The notes under the pieces are model-generated. The model searched no databases. It worked only from the letters and a program-made list of their open reading frames with translations, and was not told the DNA's origin. Below are positions 47,521-57,600 of a stretch of DNA of 64,000 nucleotides, in pieces. Each line of letters starts with the position of its first letter. The first letter of the stretch is position 1. Origin of the DNA: Mycobacterium sp. PO1 (lineage in GTDB: Bacteria > Actinomycetota > Actinomycetes > Mycobacteriales > Mycobacteriaceae); NCBI RefSeq assembly GCF_017312405.1, contig NZ_BLTG01000046.1, forward strand, positions 62,001-126,000, in the 5' to 3' direction. A program made the translations under genes and the position numbers.

Positions 47521-49062
47521 ATGACACAAGAACTGAGCGCTTCACCGCCTGCGGGATCGAGTCCCACTGGCGGCTCCGCCGAGCGTGACAAACTGATGAC
47601 CACCGAGCTCGTCCCCGAACAGATCCTGCCGAAGGTGATGACCACGTTCGGGCTCACCGCGGCCTACGTCTTCATCATCTGCTGGATCACCGGCTCGTCG
47701 GTGCTGGCCGGCGGCGGCTGGACGGCGATCCCGATGTGGGTGCTGGGCATCCTGACGTTCCTGGTTCCGGCGGGTATGGCGGTGGTCGAACTCGGCAACC
47801 TGTGGCCGGGCCAAGGTGGTGTGTACATCTGGGCCACCCGGACCATGGGGGAGACGTGGGGTTTCATCGGCGGATATCTGTCGTGGGTACCGGTGATCCT
47901 CAACGCCGCTTCGTCGCCCGCGATCGTGCTGCAATTGCTGCTGTTGGCTTTTCACACCGAACTCGGGCTGACGACGAGCATCATCCTGCAGCTGGTGATC
48001 CTGTGGACGGTGATCGGTCTGGCGCTGGCCAAGCTGTCGGCGAGCCAGAAGATCATGAACGTGGTGTTTGTCGTCTACGGTGCGTTGACCCTGACGATCT
48101 TCATCGCCGGCCTGCTCTTCGCGGTGAACAACGGTTCGGCTACGCCGTTCAGCTGGGCTGAGGCGACCATCCCGAATTTCGCCGTGGCGGGCTTCCTCTA
48201 CGGCACGGTGCTGCTCTATCTGCTGGGCGTGGAAACCCCGTACAACATGGGCGCGGAGTTCCTGTCGGTACGGAAGAGCGGACCGAAGATGATTCTCTGG
48301 GGGTCCGCCGCCCTGGTCGCGATCTACCTGTTGACCACACTGGGCACCATCATGGCGCTGCCCGTCGGTGAGATCGATCCGGTCACCGGCATCATCGGCA
48401 TGCTCGACGTCGCGGGGTTCCCGGGCCTGATGGAAATCTGCGCGGTCGTGCTGGCGTTCATCGTGATCGTCGCGTTGATGACCTATCAGGTGGCCTACTC
48501 GCGGCTGATCTTCGTCTCCGGTCTGGAACGCCATCTGCCGCGGATCTTCACCCACCTCAACCCGCGCACCCGGAATCCGGTGTCCGCCATCCTGATCCAG
48601 GGTGTGATCTCCTCACTGATCCTGGTCGGACTGTACTCGCAGAGCAGCATGGCCAACGTGACGGTCTACCTGCAGGGCGGGTTGTCCACGGTGTGGTTGA
48701 TCTCGGGCTTCTTCTTCCTGTTCCCGGTGATCATCGCCCGCAGAAAGTACGCGGATCGCTATGCCAACGAGCAGTTCTGGCGGATTCCGGGCGGAATGGC
48801 CGGCGTCTGGACCGCCGTGGTGGTCGGGACGCTGGGCACCATCGGCGGCATCTACTACTCGTTCGTGACGCCCTGGATCGACGTCCCCTCGAGCACCTGG
48901 ATGACGTGGGTCGGTCTGATCAGCCTCGGCATGTTCGCGCTCGGCCTCATCGTCTACATCTTCGGCCGGCGCTCTGCGCACAAGACCTCCCAGGAGGACG
49001 CCCTGGCTCACCTCGCGGTGTTCGACCTCGGTACCGATGATGCAAAGGATTCCGCTCGATGA
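47521..49062 (+). CDS. APC-family amino acid/amine permease
   Basis: Secondary transporter with about 12 membrane helices (513 residues) of the amino acid-polyamine-organocation superfamily; the AGMAVVELGNLWPGQGGVYIWATRTMG segment matches the TM2-TM3 region of glutamate/GABA and amine transporters. ATG 47521 follows a GGAAGG site. Its stop overlaps the amine oxidase start (ATGA), which suggests it imports the oxidase substrate or takes up a related amine. Substrate inferred from context only. Confidence 0.88.
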   Translation: MTQELSASPPAGSSPTGGSAERDKLMTTELVPEQILPKVMTTFGLTAAYVFIICWITGSSVLAGGGWTAIPMWVLGILTFLVPAGMAVVELGNLWPGQGGVYIWATRTMGETWGFIGGYLSWVPVILNAASSPAIVLQLLLLAFHTELGLTTSIILQLVILWTVIGLALAKLSASQKIMNVVFVVYGALTLTIFIAGLLFAVNNGSATPFSWAEATIPNFAVAGFLYGTVLLYLLGVETPYNMGAEFLSVRKSGPKMILWGSAALVAIYLLTTLGTIMALPVGEIDPVTGIIGMLDVAGFPGLMEICAVVLAFIVIVALMTYQVAYSRLIFVSGLERHLPRIFTHLNPRTRNPVSAILIQGVISSLILVGLYSQSSMANVTVYLQGGLSTVWLISGFFFLFPVIIARRKYADRYANEQFWRIPGGMAGVWTAVVVGTLGTIGGIYYSFVTPWIDVPSSTWMTWVGLISLGMFALGLIVYIFGRRSAHKTSQEDALAHLAVFDLGTDDAKDSAR

Positions 49063-51074
49063 CGATGGACAGCACCGCACTGCGCTCCGACGCGGCCGCC
49101 GGCCACACCGGCTACCCCCTGGACCCGCTGAACGGGGCGGAGATCGAGTCGGCCGCCGCGATCGTGGCGGCCAGTGAGTACGCCACCGAGACGTTGCGGT
49201 TCGTCATGATCCAGCTCGCAGAGCCGGAGAAGAACGCCGCGCTGACGTTCGAGGGAATGGCCGACATTCCCCGACGGGCGTTTCTGACGATGTACGACTC
49301 AGCGGCGAAGATGGTCTACGAGGCAACCGTCGACCTCGCCGCCCGGGTGGTCGACTCGTGGACCCCTGTCCCCGGCCGGTTCCCGTCCTATCTTGTCGAG
49401 CACATGACCGGTGTCGAGGAGAAGGTGCGGGCCGATCCGCGCTGGCAGGAGGCGATGCGCAAACGGGGGGTCACCGACTTCGATCTCGCGATGATCGATC
49501 CCTGGCCGGCGGGTTACTACGGCGCCCAGGACCACTACGACAACTCTGCGCTGATCTGCCGGCCGCTGACCTTCATGCGGGCTGCGCCGTCCGAGCACGG
49601 CTACGCCCGGCCGGTCGAGGGACTGATCGTGACATTCGATCTGGACGCCATGAAGGTCATCGACATCGAGGACCACGGCGTGGTGCCGTTGCCCCCCACC
49701 GCGGGCAACTACACCGAGCAGTTCATGTTCGACCCCAACAACCGGCCGGCGTTCACCGCCTTCCGAGACGACGTCAAGCCGATCGAGATCACCCAACCGG
49801 AGGGCCCCAGCTTCACGGTCAACGGGTGGCAGGTGCAGTGGCAGAAGTGGTCCATGCGGCTGGGTTTCAATCCGCGCGAGGGCATCACGCTCCACGAGGT
49901 GACCTACACCGACCGCGGCCAGACGCGACCCATCATGTATCGGGCGTCGCTGGCCGAGATGGTGGTGCCCTACGGGGACACCTCGCCGACGCACTGGAAC
50001 AAGAACGTCTTCGACATGGGCGAGGTCGGGATGGGATTCTCAGCCAACCCGCTGACCCTCGGATGCGACTGCCTCGGCGAGATCCACTACTTCGACGGTA
50101 CGGTCAACGACTCCGCGGGCAACGCGGTCACGATCCCGAACGCGATCTGCATGCACGAAGAGGACTACGGTATCTCGTGGAAGCACACCGACTTCCGGAC
50201 CGAGGAGGTCGAGGTACGTCGGTCGCGCCGCCTGGTCATCTCGATGATCTGCACTGTGGGCAACTACGAGTACGGCTTCTTCTGGTACTTCTACAACGAC
50301 GCGTCGGTCGAGGTCGAAGTCAAGCTGTCCGGTGTGCTGACCACCGGCGCGGTGCCCGACGGTGAAACTCCGCGATGGGGAAAGATGGTCGCGCCCAACA
50401 TCTACGGACCCAACCATCAGCACTTCTTCAACTTCCGCCTCGACATGAGCGTCGACGGCCCGGGCAACAGCGTCTACGAAGTGGACTCGATTCCCGAACC
50501 CGATCCGGCTCTCAATCCGCACCGCAACGCATGGATCACCCAGGACACGCTGGTGGCCTCCGAAGCGCAGGGCGCGCGGGACTGGAACTGGCAGACCGGC
50601 CGGTACTGGAAGGTGGTCAACCCGGCGAAGCGCAACGAGCTCGGCCAACCCGTCGGGTACAAGCTGTTGCCCCGGGAGGTGGTGCCGGTGATGGTGCAGG
50701 AGGGCTCTTTCATCTACGACCGCGCCCGTTTCGTGCAGCACAATCTCTGGGTCACCAAGTACGACCAGAGCGAGCGATTCCCTGCGGGGGACTACATGTA
50801 CCAGAGCGGCGAGGCCCAGGGGTTGCCGCAGTACATCGCCGACGACGCCGCGCTGGAGGACACCGACGTGGTGCTGTGGTACACCGTCGGCGCCCACCAC
50901 GTGGTGCGGCCGGAGGACTGGCCGGTGATGCCGTGCGCCTACACCGGCTTCCATCTCAAGCCGGTCGGCTTCTTCGACGGCAATCCGGCATTGGACCTGC
51001 CGCCGTCGCCACCCAAGGCGTGCCACATGAATGCGGGCGGCTTGCCGGTGGCCGAGCGGGCCCGGGAGTCCTGA
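49059..51074 (+). CDS. Copper-containing primary amine oxidase
   Basis: Oxidises primary amines to aldehyde, ammonia and H2O2 using copper and topaquinone. The 671-residue protein has all key residues: Tyr403 in VGNYEYG, which self-converts to topaquinone; the catalytic base Asp319 in FDMGEVG; copper ligands His453 and His455 in NHQHFF and His614 before VVRPEDWPVMP. No signal peptide is visible, so it is probably cytoplasmic, like Arthrobacter tyramine/phenethylamine oxidases. Coupled to the permease by a 4-bp overlap. Substrate could be tyramine, phenethylamine or similar. Confidence 0.95.
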   Translation: MTMDSTALRSDAAAGHTGYPLDPLNGAEIESAAAIVAASEYATETLRFVMIQLAEPEKNAALTFEGMADIPRRAFLTMYDSAAKMVYEATVDLAARVVDSWTPVPGRFPSYLVEHMTGVEEKVRADPRWQEAMRKRGVTDFDLAMIDPWPAGYYGAQDHYDNSALICRPLTFMRAAPSEHGYARPVEGLIVTFDLDAMKVIDIEDHGVVPLPPTAGNYTEQFMFDPNNRPAFTAFRDDVKPIEITQPEGPSFTVNGWQVQWQKWSMRLGFNPREGITLHEVTYTDRGQTRPIMYRASLAEMVVPYGDTSPTHWNKNVFDMGEVGMGFSANPLTLGCDCLGEIHYFDGTVNDSAGNAVTIPNAICMHEEDYGISWKHTDFRTEEVEVRRSRRLVISMICTVGNYEYGFFWYFYNDASVEVEVKLSGVLTTGAVPDGETPRWGKMVAPNIYGPNHQHFFNFRLDMSVDGPGNSVYEVDSIPEPDPALNPHRNAWITQDTLVASEAQGARDWNWQTGRYWKVVNPAKRNELGQPVGYKLLPREVVPVMVQEGSFIYDRARFVQHNLWVTKYDQSERFPAGDYMYQSGEAQGLPQYIADDAALEDTDVVLWYTVGAHHVVRPEDWPVMPCAYTGFHLKPVGFFDGNPALDLPPSPPKACHMNAGGLPVAERARES

Positions 51075-51076
51075 CC

Positions 51077-51145
51077 GCCGCGCAGACTTGACCGCGGCGT
51101 GCCGCGCAGACCCGACCGCGGCGTGCCGCGCAGACCCGACCGCGG
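51077..51145 (+). repeat. 24-bp tandem repeat, 3 copies, after the amine oxidase gene
   Basis: Units at 51077-51100, 51101-51124 and 51125-51145 (last one short); the first differs by two bases. Each holds the inverted repeat GCCGCG-N9-11-CGCGGC, so the transcript could form three small hairpins right after the oxidase stop. May serve as mRNA 3' end or be a mini-satellite. The remaining gap to pyrH holds only its ribosome site AAAGGAG. Confidence 0.85.
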
Positions 51146-51236
51146 ATTCTCGGCGGGGATGAGGCAGGATGTGGGTAGCCGTCCGCGGCACTGAAAAGGG
51201 GGCGGTGATCGCACGCGAGAACCGCAAAGGAGTCCG

Positions 51237-51992
51237 ATGGCGGATCCCACCAGCCTCAACGGAGCCGGTGCGTCGGCGCTGATCCGACCCGCCTACCGTC
51301 GCGTGCTGCTCAAGCTGGGCGGTGAGATGTTCGGCGGCGGCGAAGTCGGCCTCGACCCCGACGTCGTCGCCCAGGTTGCTCGTCAGATCGCCGAGGTCGT
51401 CCGAAGCGGTGTCCAGGTCGCGGTGGTCATCGGCGGCGGGAACTTCTTCCGCGGCGCGCAGCTGCAGCAACGCGGCATGGAACGGACCCGCTCGGATTAC
51501 ATGGGCATGCTCGGCACCGTCATGAACAGCCTTGCGCTGCAGGATTTCCTCGAGAAGGAAGGCATCCAGACCCGGGTGCAGACCGCCATCACCATGGGGC
51601 AGGTCGCAGAACCGTACATCCCGCTGCGCGCGCAACGGCATCTCGAGAAAGGCCGGGTGGTCATCTTCGGGGCCGGGATGGGGCTGCCGTACTTCTCCAC
51701 CGACACCACCGCGGCCCAGCGGGCCTTGGAGATCGGTGCCGACGTGGTCCTGATGGCCAAGGCGGTCGACGGAGTGTTCACCGCCGATCCGAAGGTGCAT
51801 CCCGACGCCGAGTTGCTCACCGCCGTCAGTCACCGCGAGGTCATCGACCGCGGCCTCAAGGTCGCCGACGCCACGGCATTCAGCTTGTGTATGGACAACG
51901 GTATGCCGATCCTGGTGTTCAACCTGCTCACCGATGGCAATATCGCCCGTGCCGTCGCAGGTGAGAAGATCGGGACACTGGTCACCACTTGA
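51237..51992 (+). CDS. pyrH: UMP kinase
   Basis: Hexameric amino-acid-kinase-fold enzyme phosphorylating UMP to UDP in pyrimidine synthesis. The 251-residue protein shows [59 protein letters not shown] and [14 protein letters not shown]. Heads the conserved pyrH-frr-cdsA-rlmN order. A short N-terminal extension (about 17 residues) precedes the core. Confidence 0.97.
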   Translation: MADPTSLNGAGASALIRPAYRRVLLKLGGEMFGGGEVGLDPDVVAQVARQIAEVVRSGVQVAVVIGGGNFFRGAQLQQRGMERTRSDYMGMLGTVMNSLALQDFLEKEGIQTRVQTAITMGQVAEPYIPLRAQRHLEKGRVVIFGAGMGLPYFSTDTTAAQRALEIGADVVLMAKAVDGVFTADPKVHPDAELLTAVSHREVIDRGLKVADATAFSLCMDNGMPILVFNLLTDGNIARAVAGEKIGTLVTT

Positions 51993-52068
51993 CAGGCGTG
52001 GCGGCGCGGTGAGCGACAGAGGAGGGCGAGGGCGCCCAGGTGAGTGACAGCGACGGGAGACGAGCACA

Positions 52069-52626
52069 GTGATCGACGAAACACTCTTCGATGCCGAGGA
52101 GAAGATGGAGAAGGCCGTGTCGGTGGCACGCGACGACCTGGCGTCGATCCGCACCGGCCGCGCCAACCCGGCGATGTTCAACCGCATCACGGTGGACTAC
52201 TACGGCTCACCCACCCCGATCACGCAGCTCTCGAGCATCAACGTTCCCGAGGCCCGGCTGGTCGTCATCAAGCCCTACGAGGCCGGCCAGCTGCGCAATA
52301 TCGAGGATTCGATCCGCAATTCCGACCTGGGCGTCAACCCGAGCAATGACGGCAACGTGATCAGAGTGGCGATTCCGCAGTTGACCGAGGAGCGTCGCCG
52401 CGACCTGGTCAAGCAGGCCAAAGCCAAGGGCGAGGACGCCAAGGTCTCGATCCGCAACATCCGGCGGAAGGCGATGGAGGAACTGGCGCGGATCAAGAAG
52501 GACGGTGACGCCGGCGAGGACGAGGTCACCCGGGCCGAGAAGGATCTGGACAAGACCACCCACCAGTACACCGCCCAGATCGACGACCTGGTCAAGCACA
52601 AAGAAGGCGAGTTGCTGGAGGTCTGA
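52069..52626 (+). CDS. frr: Ribosome recycling factor
   Basis: Splits post-termination ribosomes with EF-G. The 185-residue three-helix-bundle protein is canonical ([40 protein letters not shown]). GTG at 52069 gives [13 protein letters not shown]. It is followed by cdsA after 2 bp. Confidence 0.98.
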   Translation: MIDETLFDAEEKMEKAVSVARDDLASIRTGRANPAMFNRITVDYYGSPTPITQLSSINVPEARLVVIKPYEAGQLRNIEDSIRNSDLGVNPSNDGNVIRVAIPQLTEERRRDLVKQAKAKGEDAKVSIRNIRRKAMEELARIKKDGDAGEDEVTRAEKDLDKTTHQYTAQIDDLVKHKEGELLEV

Positions 52627-52628
52627 GA

Positions 52629-53507
52629 GTGACCGATCAGCAATCGACTCCAGTGGCAGAGCAGCCGAAGAACGAGCAGCAGACGAAGAAGTCGCGCGCT
52701 GGGCGCGACCTGCCCGCGGCGATCGCCGTCGGCGTCGTGCTGGGGGCGATGGCGATCGGCATCCTGCTGTTCGCGCCGATCTGGTGGCTGGTCCTGGTGG
52801 CCGTGGCCATCGCCATCGCGACCCATGAGGTCATCCGGCGGATGCGCGAACACGGGTACGCGCTTCCGGTCGTGCCTCTGCTGGTCGGCGGTCAGGCGAT
52901 GATCTGGTTGACCTGGCCGTACGGCGCGGCGGGGCTCCTGGGCGCCTACGGCGGCACCGTGATCGTGTGCATGGTGTGGCGCCTGCTGGGCCAGGGGCTC
53001 GGCCAACCGCCGGTCAACTATCTCCGTGACATCGCTGCCGCGGTGCTGCTCGCCACGTGGGTGCCGATGTTCGCCGCGTTCTCGGCGCTGTTGATCTTCG
53101 CCGACGACGGCGGGGTCCGGGTCTTCACCGTCATCGTCACCGTGGTGTTCGCCGACATCGGTGGCTACGTCGCCGGGGTGCTGTTCGGCCGACATCTGAT
53201 GGTCCCGGCGATCAGCCCGAAGAAGTCGTGGGAGGGGTTGGGCGGCTCGCTGCTGTTCGGTATCGGCGCTGCGGTGGTGACCGTCACGTTCCTGCTCGAC
53301 AAGCCCGCCTGGGTCGGTGTTCCGCTCGGGTTGATGCTGGTGATCACCGGAGTTCTCGGCGATCTGGTCGAGTCGCAGGTCAAGCGTGACCTGGGGATCA
53401 AGGACATGGGGACGCTGCTGCCGGGCCACGGCGGGCTCATGGACCGCATCGATGCGATGCTGCCCTCGGCCGTCGCCGGCTGGGCCGTGCTGACCCTGCT
53501 GGCCTGA
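52629..53507 (+). CDS. cdsA: Phosphatidate cytidylyltransferase
   Basis: Makes CDP-diacylglycerol, precursor of all phospholipids including phosphatidylinositol. The 292-residue membrane protein has a polar Lys-rich N-terminus, about eight helices, and the C-terminal signature with conserved Asp residues ([53 protein letters not shown]). GTG start at 52629. Confidence 0.96.
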   Translation: MTDQQSTPVAEQPKNEQQTKKSRAGRDLPAAIAVGVVLGAMAIGILLFAPIWWLVLVAVAIAIATHEVIRRMREHGYALPVVPLLVGGQAMIWLTWPYGAAGLLGAYGGTVIVCMVWRLLGQGLGQPPVNYLRDIAAAVLLATWVPMFAAFSALLIFADDGGVRVFTVIVTVVFADIGGYVAGVLFGRHLMVPAISPKKSWEGLGGSLLFGIGAAVVTVTFLLDKPAWVGVPLGLMLVITGVLGDLVESQVKRDLGIKDMGTLLPGHGGLMDRIDAMLPSAVAGWAVLTLLA

Positions 53508-53559
53508 CCCGGCGCAGCGGACCGCCCGCCACCGCGGGAGTGCGATACTGGACCACGTC

Positions 53560-54654
53560 ATGTCGAAATCCCTGCCGCTCGTCTTCGACGCTCCCCGCCG
53601 CGCGATGCCGCCGCGGCACTTCGCCGACCTCGACGACGATGCCCGGGCCGCGGCGGTCGCCGAGCTGGGTTTGCCGGCGTTTCGTGGAAAACAGCTGGCC
53701 AACCAGTACTTCAACCGGCTCATCGCCGATCCCGCAGAGATGACGGATCTGCCTGCCGGAGTTCGCGACCAGCTGGGCGCGGCACTGTTCCCGCCGCTGC
53801 TCGAGCCACTGCGGGAGATCGAATGCGACGCTGGGGAGACCCGCAAGGTTCTGTGGCGCGCCGTCGACGCCACGACGTTCGAGTCGGTGCTGATGCGATA
53901 CCCGGACCGCAACACGGTGTGTATCTCGTCGCAGGCGGGCTGCGGAATGGCCTGTCCGTTCTGCGCGACCGGGCAGGGTGGACTCAAGCGCAATCTGTCG
54001 ACGGCCGAGATCCTCGAGCAGGTCCGCGCCGCCGGCGCCGAGCTGCGCCACCGCGACGCGCGCCTGTCGAACATCGTGTTCATGGGCATGGGGGAGCCGC
54101 TGGCCAACTACAGCCGGGTGCTGGCCGCGGTGCGGCGCATCATCGCGGCGCCGCCCGGCGGTTTCGGGATCTCCGCGCGGTCGGTGACGGTGTCCACGGT
54201 CGGGCTGGCACCGGCGATCCGCAAGCTCGCCGATGAGCGGCTCAACGTCACGCTGGCGTTGTCGCTGCATGCGCCTGACGACGAACTCCGCGACACGTTG
54301 GTGCCGGTCAACAACCGGTGGAAGGTCAGCGAGGTTCTCGACGCCGCGCGCTACTACGCCGACGTCACAGGTCGCCGGGTGTCCATCGAGTACGCGTTGA
54401 TCCGCGACGTCAACGACCAGCCGTGGCGGGCCGACCTGCTGGGCAAGCGTCTGCACGGCGCGCTGGGGGCGCTCGCTCACGTCAATCTGATCCCGCTCAA
54501 CCCCACCCCGGGCAGCGAATGGGACGCCAGTCCCAAACCCGTCGAACGCGAATTCGTCCGGCGGGTCCGCGAGCGGGGGGTGTCATGCACCGTGCGCGAC
54601 ACCCGCGGTCGCGAGATCGCGGCCGCGTGCGGGCAGCTCGCCGCTCAGGGCTAG
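53560..54654 (+). CDS. rlmN: Dual-specificity 23S rRNA/tRNA (adenine-C2)-methyltransferase RlmN
   Basis: Radical SAM enzyme that methylates A2503 of 23S rRNA and A37 of some tRNAs. The 4Fe-4S motif [11 protein letters not shown] has Cys128, Cys132 and Cys135; GMGEPLANY is the SAM-binding GxxEP-type motif; the methyl-carrying Cys is in [19 protein letters not shown]. The 364-residue length is normal. Last gene of the core block before the accessory right arm. Confidence 0.97.
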   Translation: MSKSLPLVFDAPRRAMPPRHFADLDDDARAAAVAELGLPAFRGKQLANQYFNRLIADPAEMTDLPAGVRDQLGAALFPPLLEPLREIECDAGETRKVLWRAVDATTFESVLMRYPDRNTVCISSQAGCGMACPFCATGQGGLKRNLSTAEILEQVRAAGAELRHRDARLSNIVFMGMGEPLANYSRVLAAVRRIIAAPPGGFGISARSVTVSTVGLAPAIRKLADERLNVTLALSLHAPDDELRDTLVPVNNRWKVSEVLDAARYYADVTGRRVSIEYALIRDVNDQPWRADLLGKRLHGALGALAHVNLIPLNPTPGSEWDASPKPVEREFVRRVRERGVSCTVRDTRGREIAAACGQLAAQG

Positions 54655-54693
54655 CGTCTCACCGTCAGGCGTTCCGGCGTCGTGATGGACGCG

Positions 54694-57600
54694 TCAGCTC
54701 AACGGATAGTCCACCACGGTGGCCACCGGCCCCTGTGCCGCGAGGCCGGATGCCGCTTCGATCCACTGGCCGGTGACGATCATCGTCAGGTTGGGCAGAT
54801 TCACCACGTAGTCGCCGTAGGTGCGTAGGTAGGGATCGCCGACGTAGATGGCGCCACCGTAGTCGGGAAGCAGATTCTGCACGACCGTGCTCGATTCCGA
54901 GTCTTTGACCTGGACCGAACTGTTGTACAGCACGGAGGCCTCGATCTCGAGCTGCAGTCCGACGAACACGCCCGCCTTCTCCTTGAGCTTGATTCCCCCG
55001 CCGGCTGCCCAGCTCGCCGATTCCGTCTTGGTGGTGGTGATGGTGTAGTAGTACGAGTTCGTCTGCGAGCCCCGATTGACTTGCTGCTGAACGGGTCCGG
55101 ATGTCGGCGCGTTGTAGTACGTGTCGCCGGTGACGTTGACCCCGCATCCGCCGGGCATCGCATCGCCGTACGCCGGAGTGCACGCCACGTCGACCGCCGC
55201 GGACGCAAGATTCGGGTTGTTGGTGACGTCCATCCGCCCGGGCGTCGAGTACGGGTAGATCAGGTACATGATCCCGGTGTCCCGGTCTGCGTCGTCACCG
55301 ATGCATCCCGCGGTCTGGCAGGTGACCAGAGGTGCGCTGCCTCCGTTGAAGACCTTGAGCTCCGCCTTGATGTCGATTCCCGTCGAGTTCGTCCACGTCA
55401 CGTACGCTTCTTGGTCGACGAAGACGTTGTAGTCGACCTCGATGTCGATCCGCTCGAAGGGTTGCAGAACGAAGCCCCTGGTCGGGGAGTCGTCCTGTTC
55501 GTATTCGCCCGTGATGCTGCTCAGTGTCTGCGCGTACGGCGAGAGGTTGATGATCTGGATCGTCTGGGAGCTGATGGCTCGGCCGGCGAAGACGATATTC
55601 GGCAGAACTCGGAAGGCCTGCAGCTGATCCCGAACGTAGCCTCCGATGATGCCGAACAGCGACCTCGGTGTCGCAGCGGGCGCCGGGAGGGGCGCCGCGA
55701 TGTCGGGCGTTGTCACAAAGCCCGCACCGGCCGTCTCCGGAGGCGTCGGTGTCGAATTCGAGTCGGGATACGGGTGCGGACCCGTCCCGATCTCCCAGTC
55801 CACGGTGGTGTAGGTGACCGCGACCGGGTTTCCGTTCTCGTCGACGACGCCCGACGGGGCCAGACTGACGTACTCGACGTCGGGAATCGTGATCGTGACA
55901 CCCGAATTGGTCAGCGTCATGTCGACATAGTCGTGGTACTCCGGGTACTGCACGTAGATCTGTCCGTAGCTTCCCGGCGGCACATCCAGGTCCACCTGGG
56001 ATTCGGTGGTGAAGCCGTCACTCCAGCTGTGGCCGTACTTCTGTTGCACCAACGCGCCGATTTCCGTCTGGAAATCCAACGGGCCGAGCGAGAAGTTCAA
56101 TGAGGTGCCGGCGACGATCTTGAGGTTCTCCTCGACACCGCTGGTCTTGGTGACCTCGTGGACGACCTTGTACCTGTTGGTGGAGATCACCGTTCCGTCG
56201 TTGAACAGGCTGTTGCCGACCTGCTTGGGTGCGCTGAGCCGCACCTGCTCGTCGACGACGTCCTGAGTGCAGGTGCCTGACACCTTGCACAGCGCCGCGG
56301 CGACGAGTGCTTGGCCGACAGGGTCGGTGCTGTCGATGGTGACCACTGTGCCGGCCTCCGGCAGGAGCACCAACGTTTCGCGCAATGAGATGAGCGAGGG
56401 ACCAGTGATGGATTCCGGGGTCTCGAAGATGACGGTCTGGATCAAGCCGTTCGTCGTCGTCGCGACAGCGCCGCCCGCCTCGACGTCGACGCTGACGGTC
56501 GTGGCACCGTCCGACCACGTCATCGTGCCCGCGTAGGTCCAGTCGTCGTCGTGGTAGCTGTTGCCCTGATAAAACGCCAGCTCGACCTGGCGGGCGTGGT
56601 CGAGGACGAACCCTTGCTGTGGGCCATAGGTCAGCGGAAGCTTGGTGTCGAGGTCGGACAGCGTCACTGCCCTGCCGGTCAGGTTGAGCACGGTGACTTC
56701 GTTGCGGACCCAGGGGAGATAGATCTCACCGGTCGGGTTGCAGACATCGTCCCGGCACGCGCCAGGGGGGACGGGGTCGGCGCGGGTCCCGAGGATGAGG
56801 CCGCCGAGCTCGGTCAGAAGGGTCCCGATGGGTTTCAGAAGGGTGCTGACGGCCAGCGCGAAGCGATCGACCCGCTGGTTCGCCGACGTAACTGGCAGGG
56901 GGGCGCCGGTGACGGAGACCGGTGTGCTGATCTGCGCACGTGCAGTGGTCATTTCGTTGCCCGGCACGGTCGGCGAAATCCCTTGCGCCGACATGCCCGC
57001 CGCGACCGCGGGCGTCGCCGCCGCAGCCAGGGTCTCGCTGTCCCGGAGTGTGCCCCGCGCGGTGCTCGGTGAAGGGTCTGGTGTGTCGTCCGCACCGTCG
57101 GAATTCGTAGGAGGCGGGGCGTCACGGCTCTGTACGGGGCCGGCGGCGCTCTCGTCGGTGGCTTGCTCGTTGCCGCTGCGATGCGGCGAATCAGCTACGT
57201 TCTCTTCACCTTCGGAGTGATCGGCGGAAGCGTTGGCGGGGTTGGTGTCACGCGGTGTGGCCGCCTCATCCGCACTCTCTGAGTCCGTATCGTTGTCCTC
57301 GTTGTCCTCGTTGTCCTCGTTGTCCTCGTTGTCCTCGTTGTCCTCGTTGTCCTCGTTGTCCTCGTTGTCCTCGTTGTCCTCGTTGTCCGGATCCGACGCC
57401 GACTCGTTGCCGTGCTGTGGAGCCGGGTCTCTCTCCGATTGGGATGACGTGTCGTCGTCGGTCGGTGAGATCGAACGGTCGGTATCGCCGCCGCCCGACG
57501 CGTCGCCCTGCCTGCTCGTCGACGTGTCCTTCGAGCTCGAGTCGGACGTCGACCGCGAACCGGCGCCGTCCTCGGCGTGAGCGGCGCCGGCTCCGGCCAC

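Noticed and set aside
50040..52190. 716-codon open frame on the minus strand opposite the amine oxidase and pyrH
   Set aside because: Antisense to genes with complete catalytic motifs; its own sequence shows no domain and only reads through the 24-bp repeat.
57233..57580. Plus-strand open frame with Ser-Leu repeats
   Set aside because: It is the complement of the (NED)10 tract of the secreted protein; the minus-strand frame has a signal peptide and ribosome site and is the real gene.
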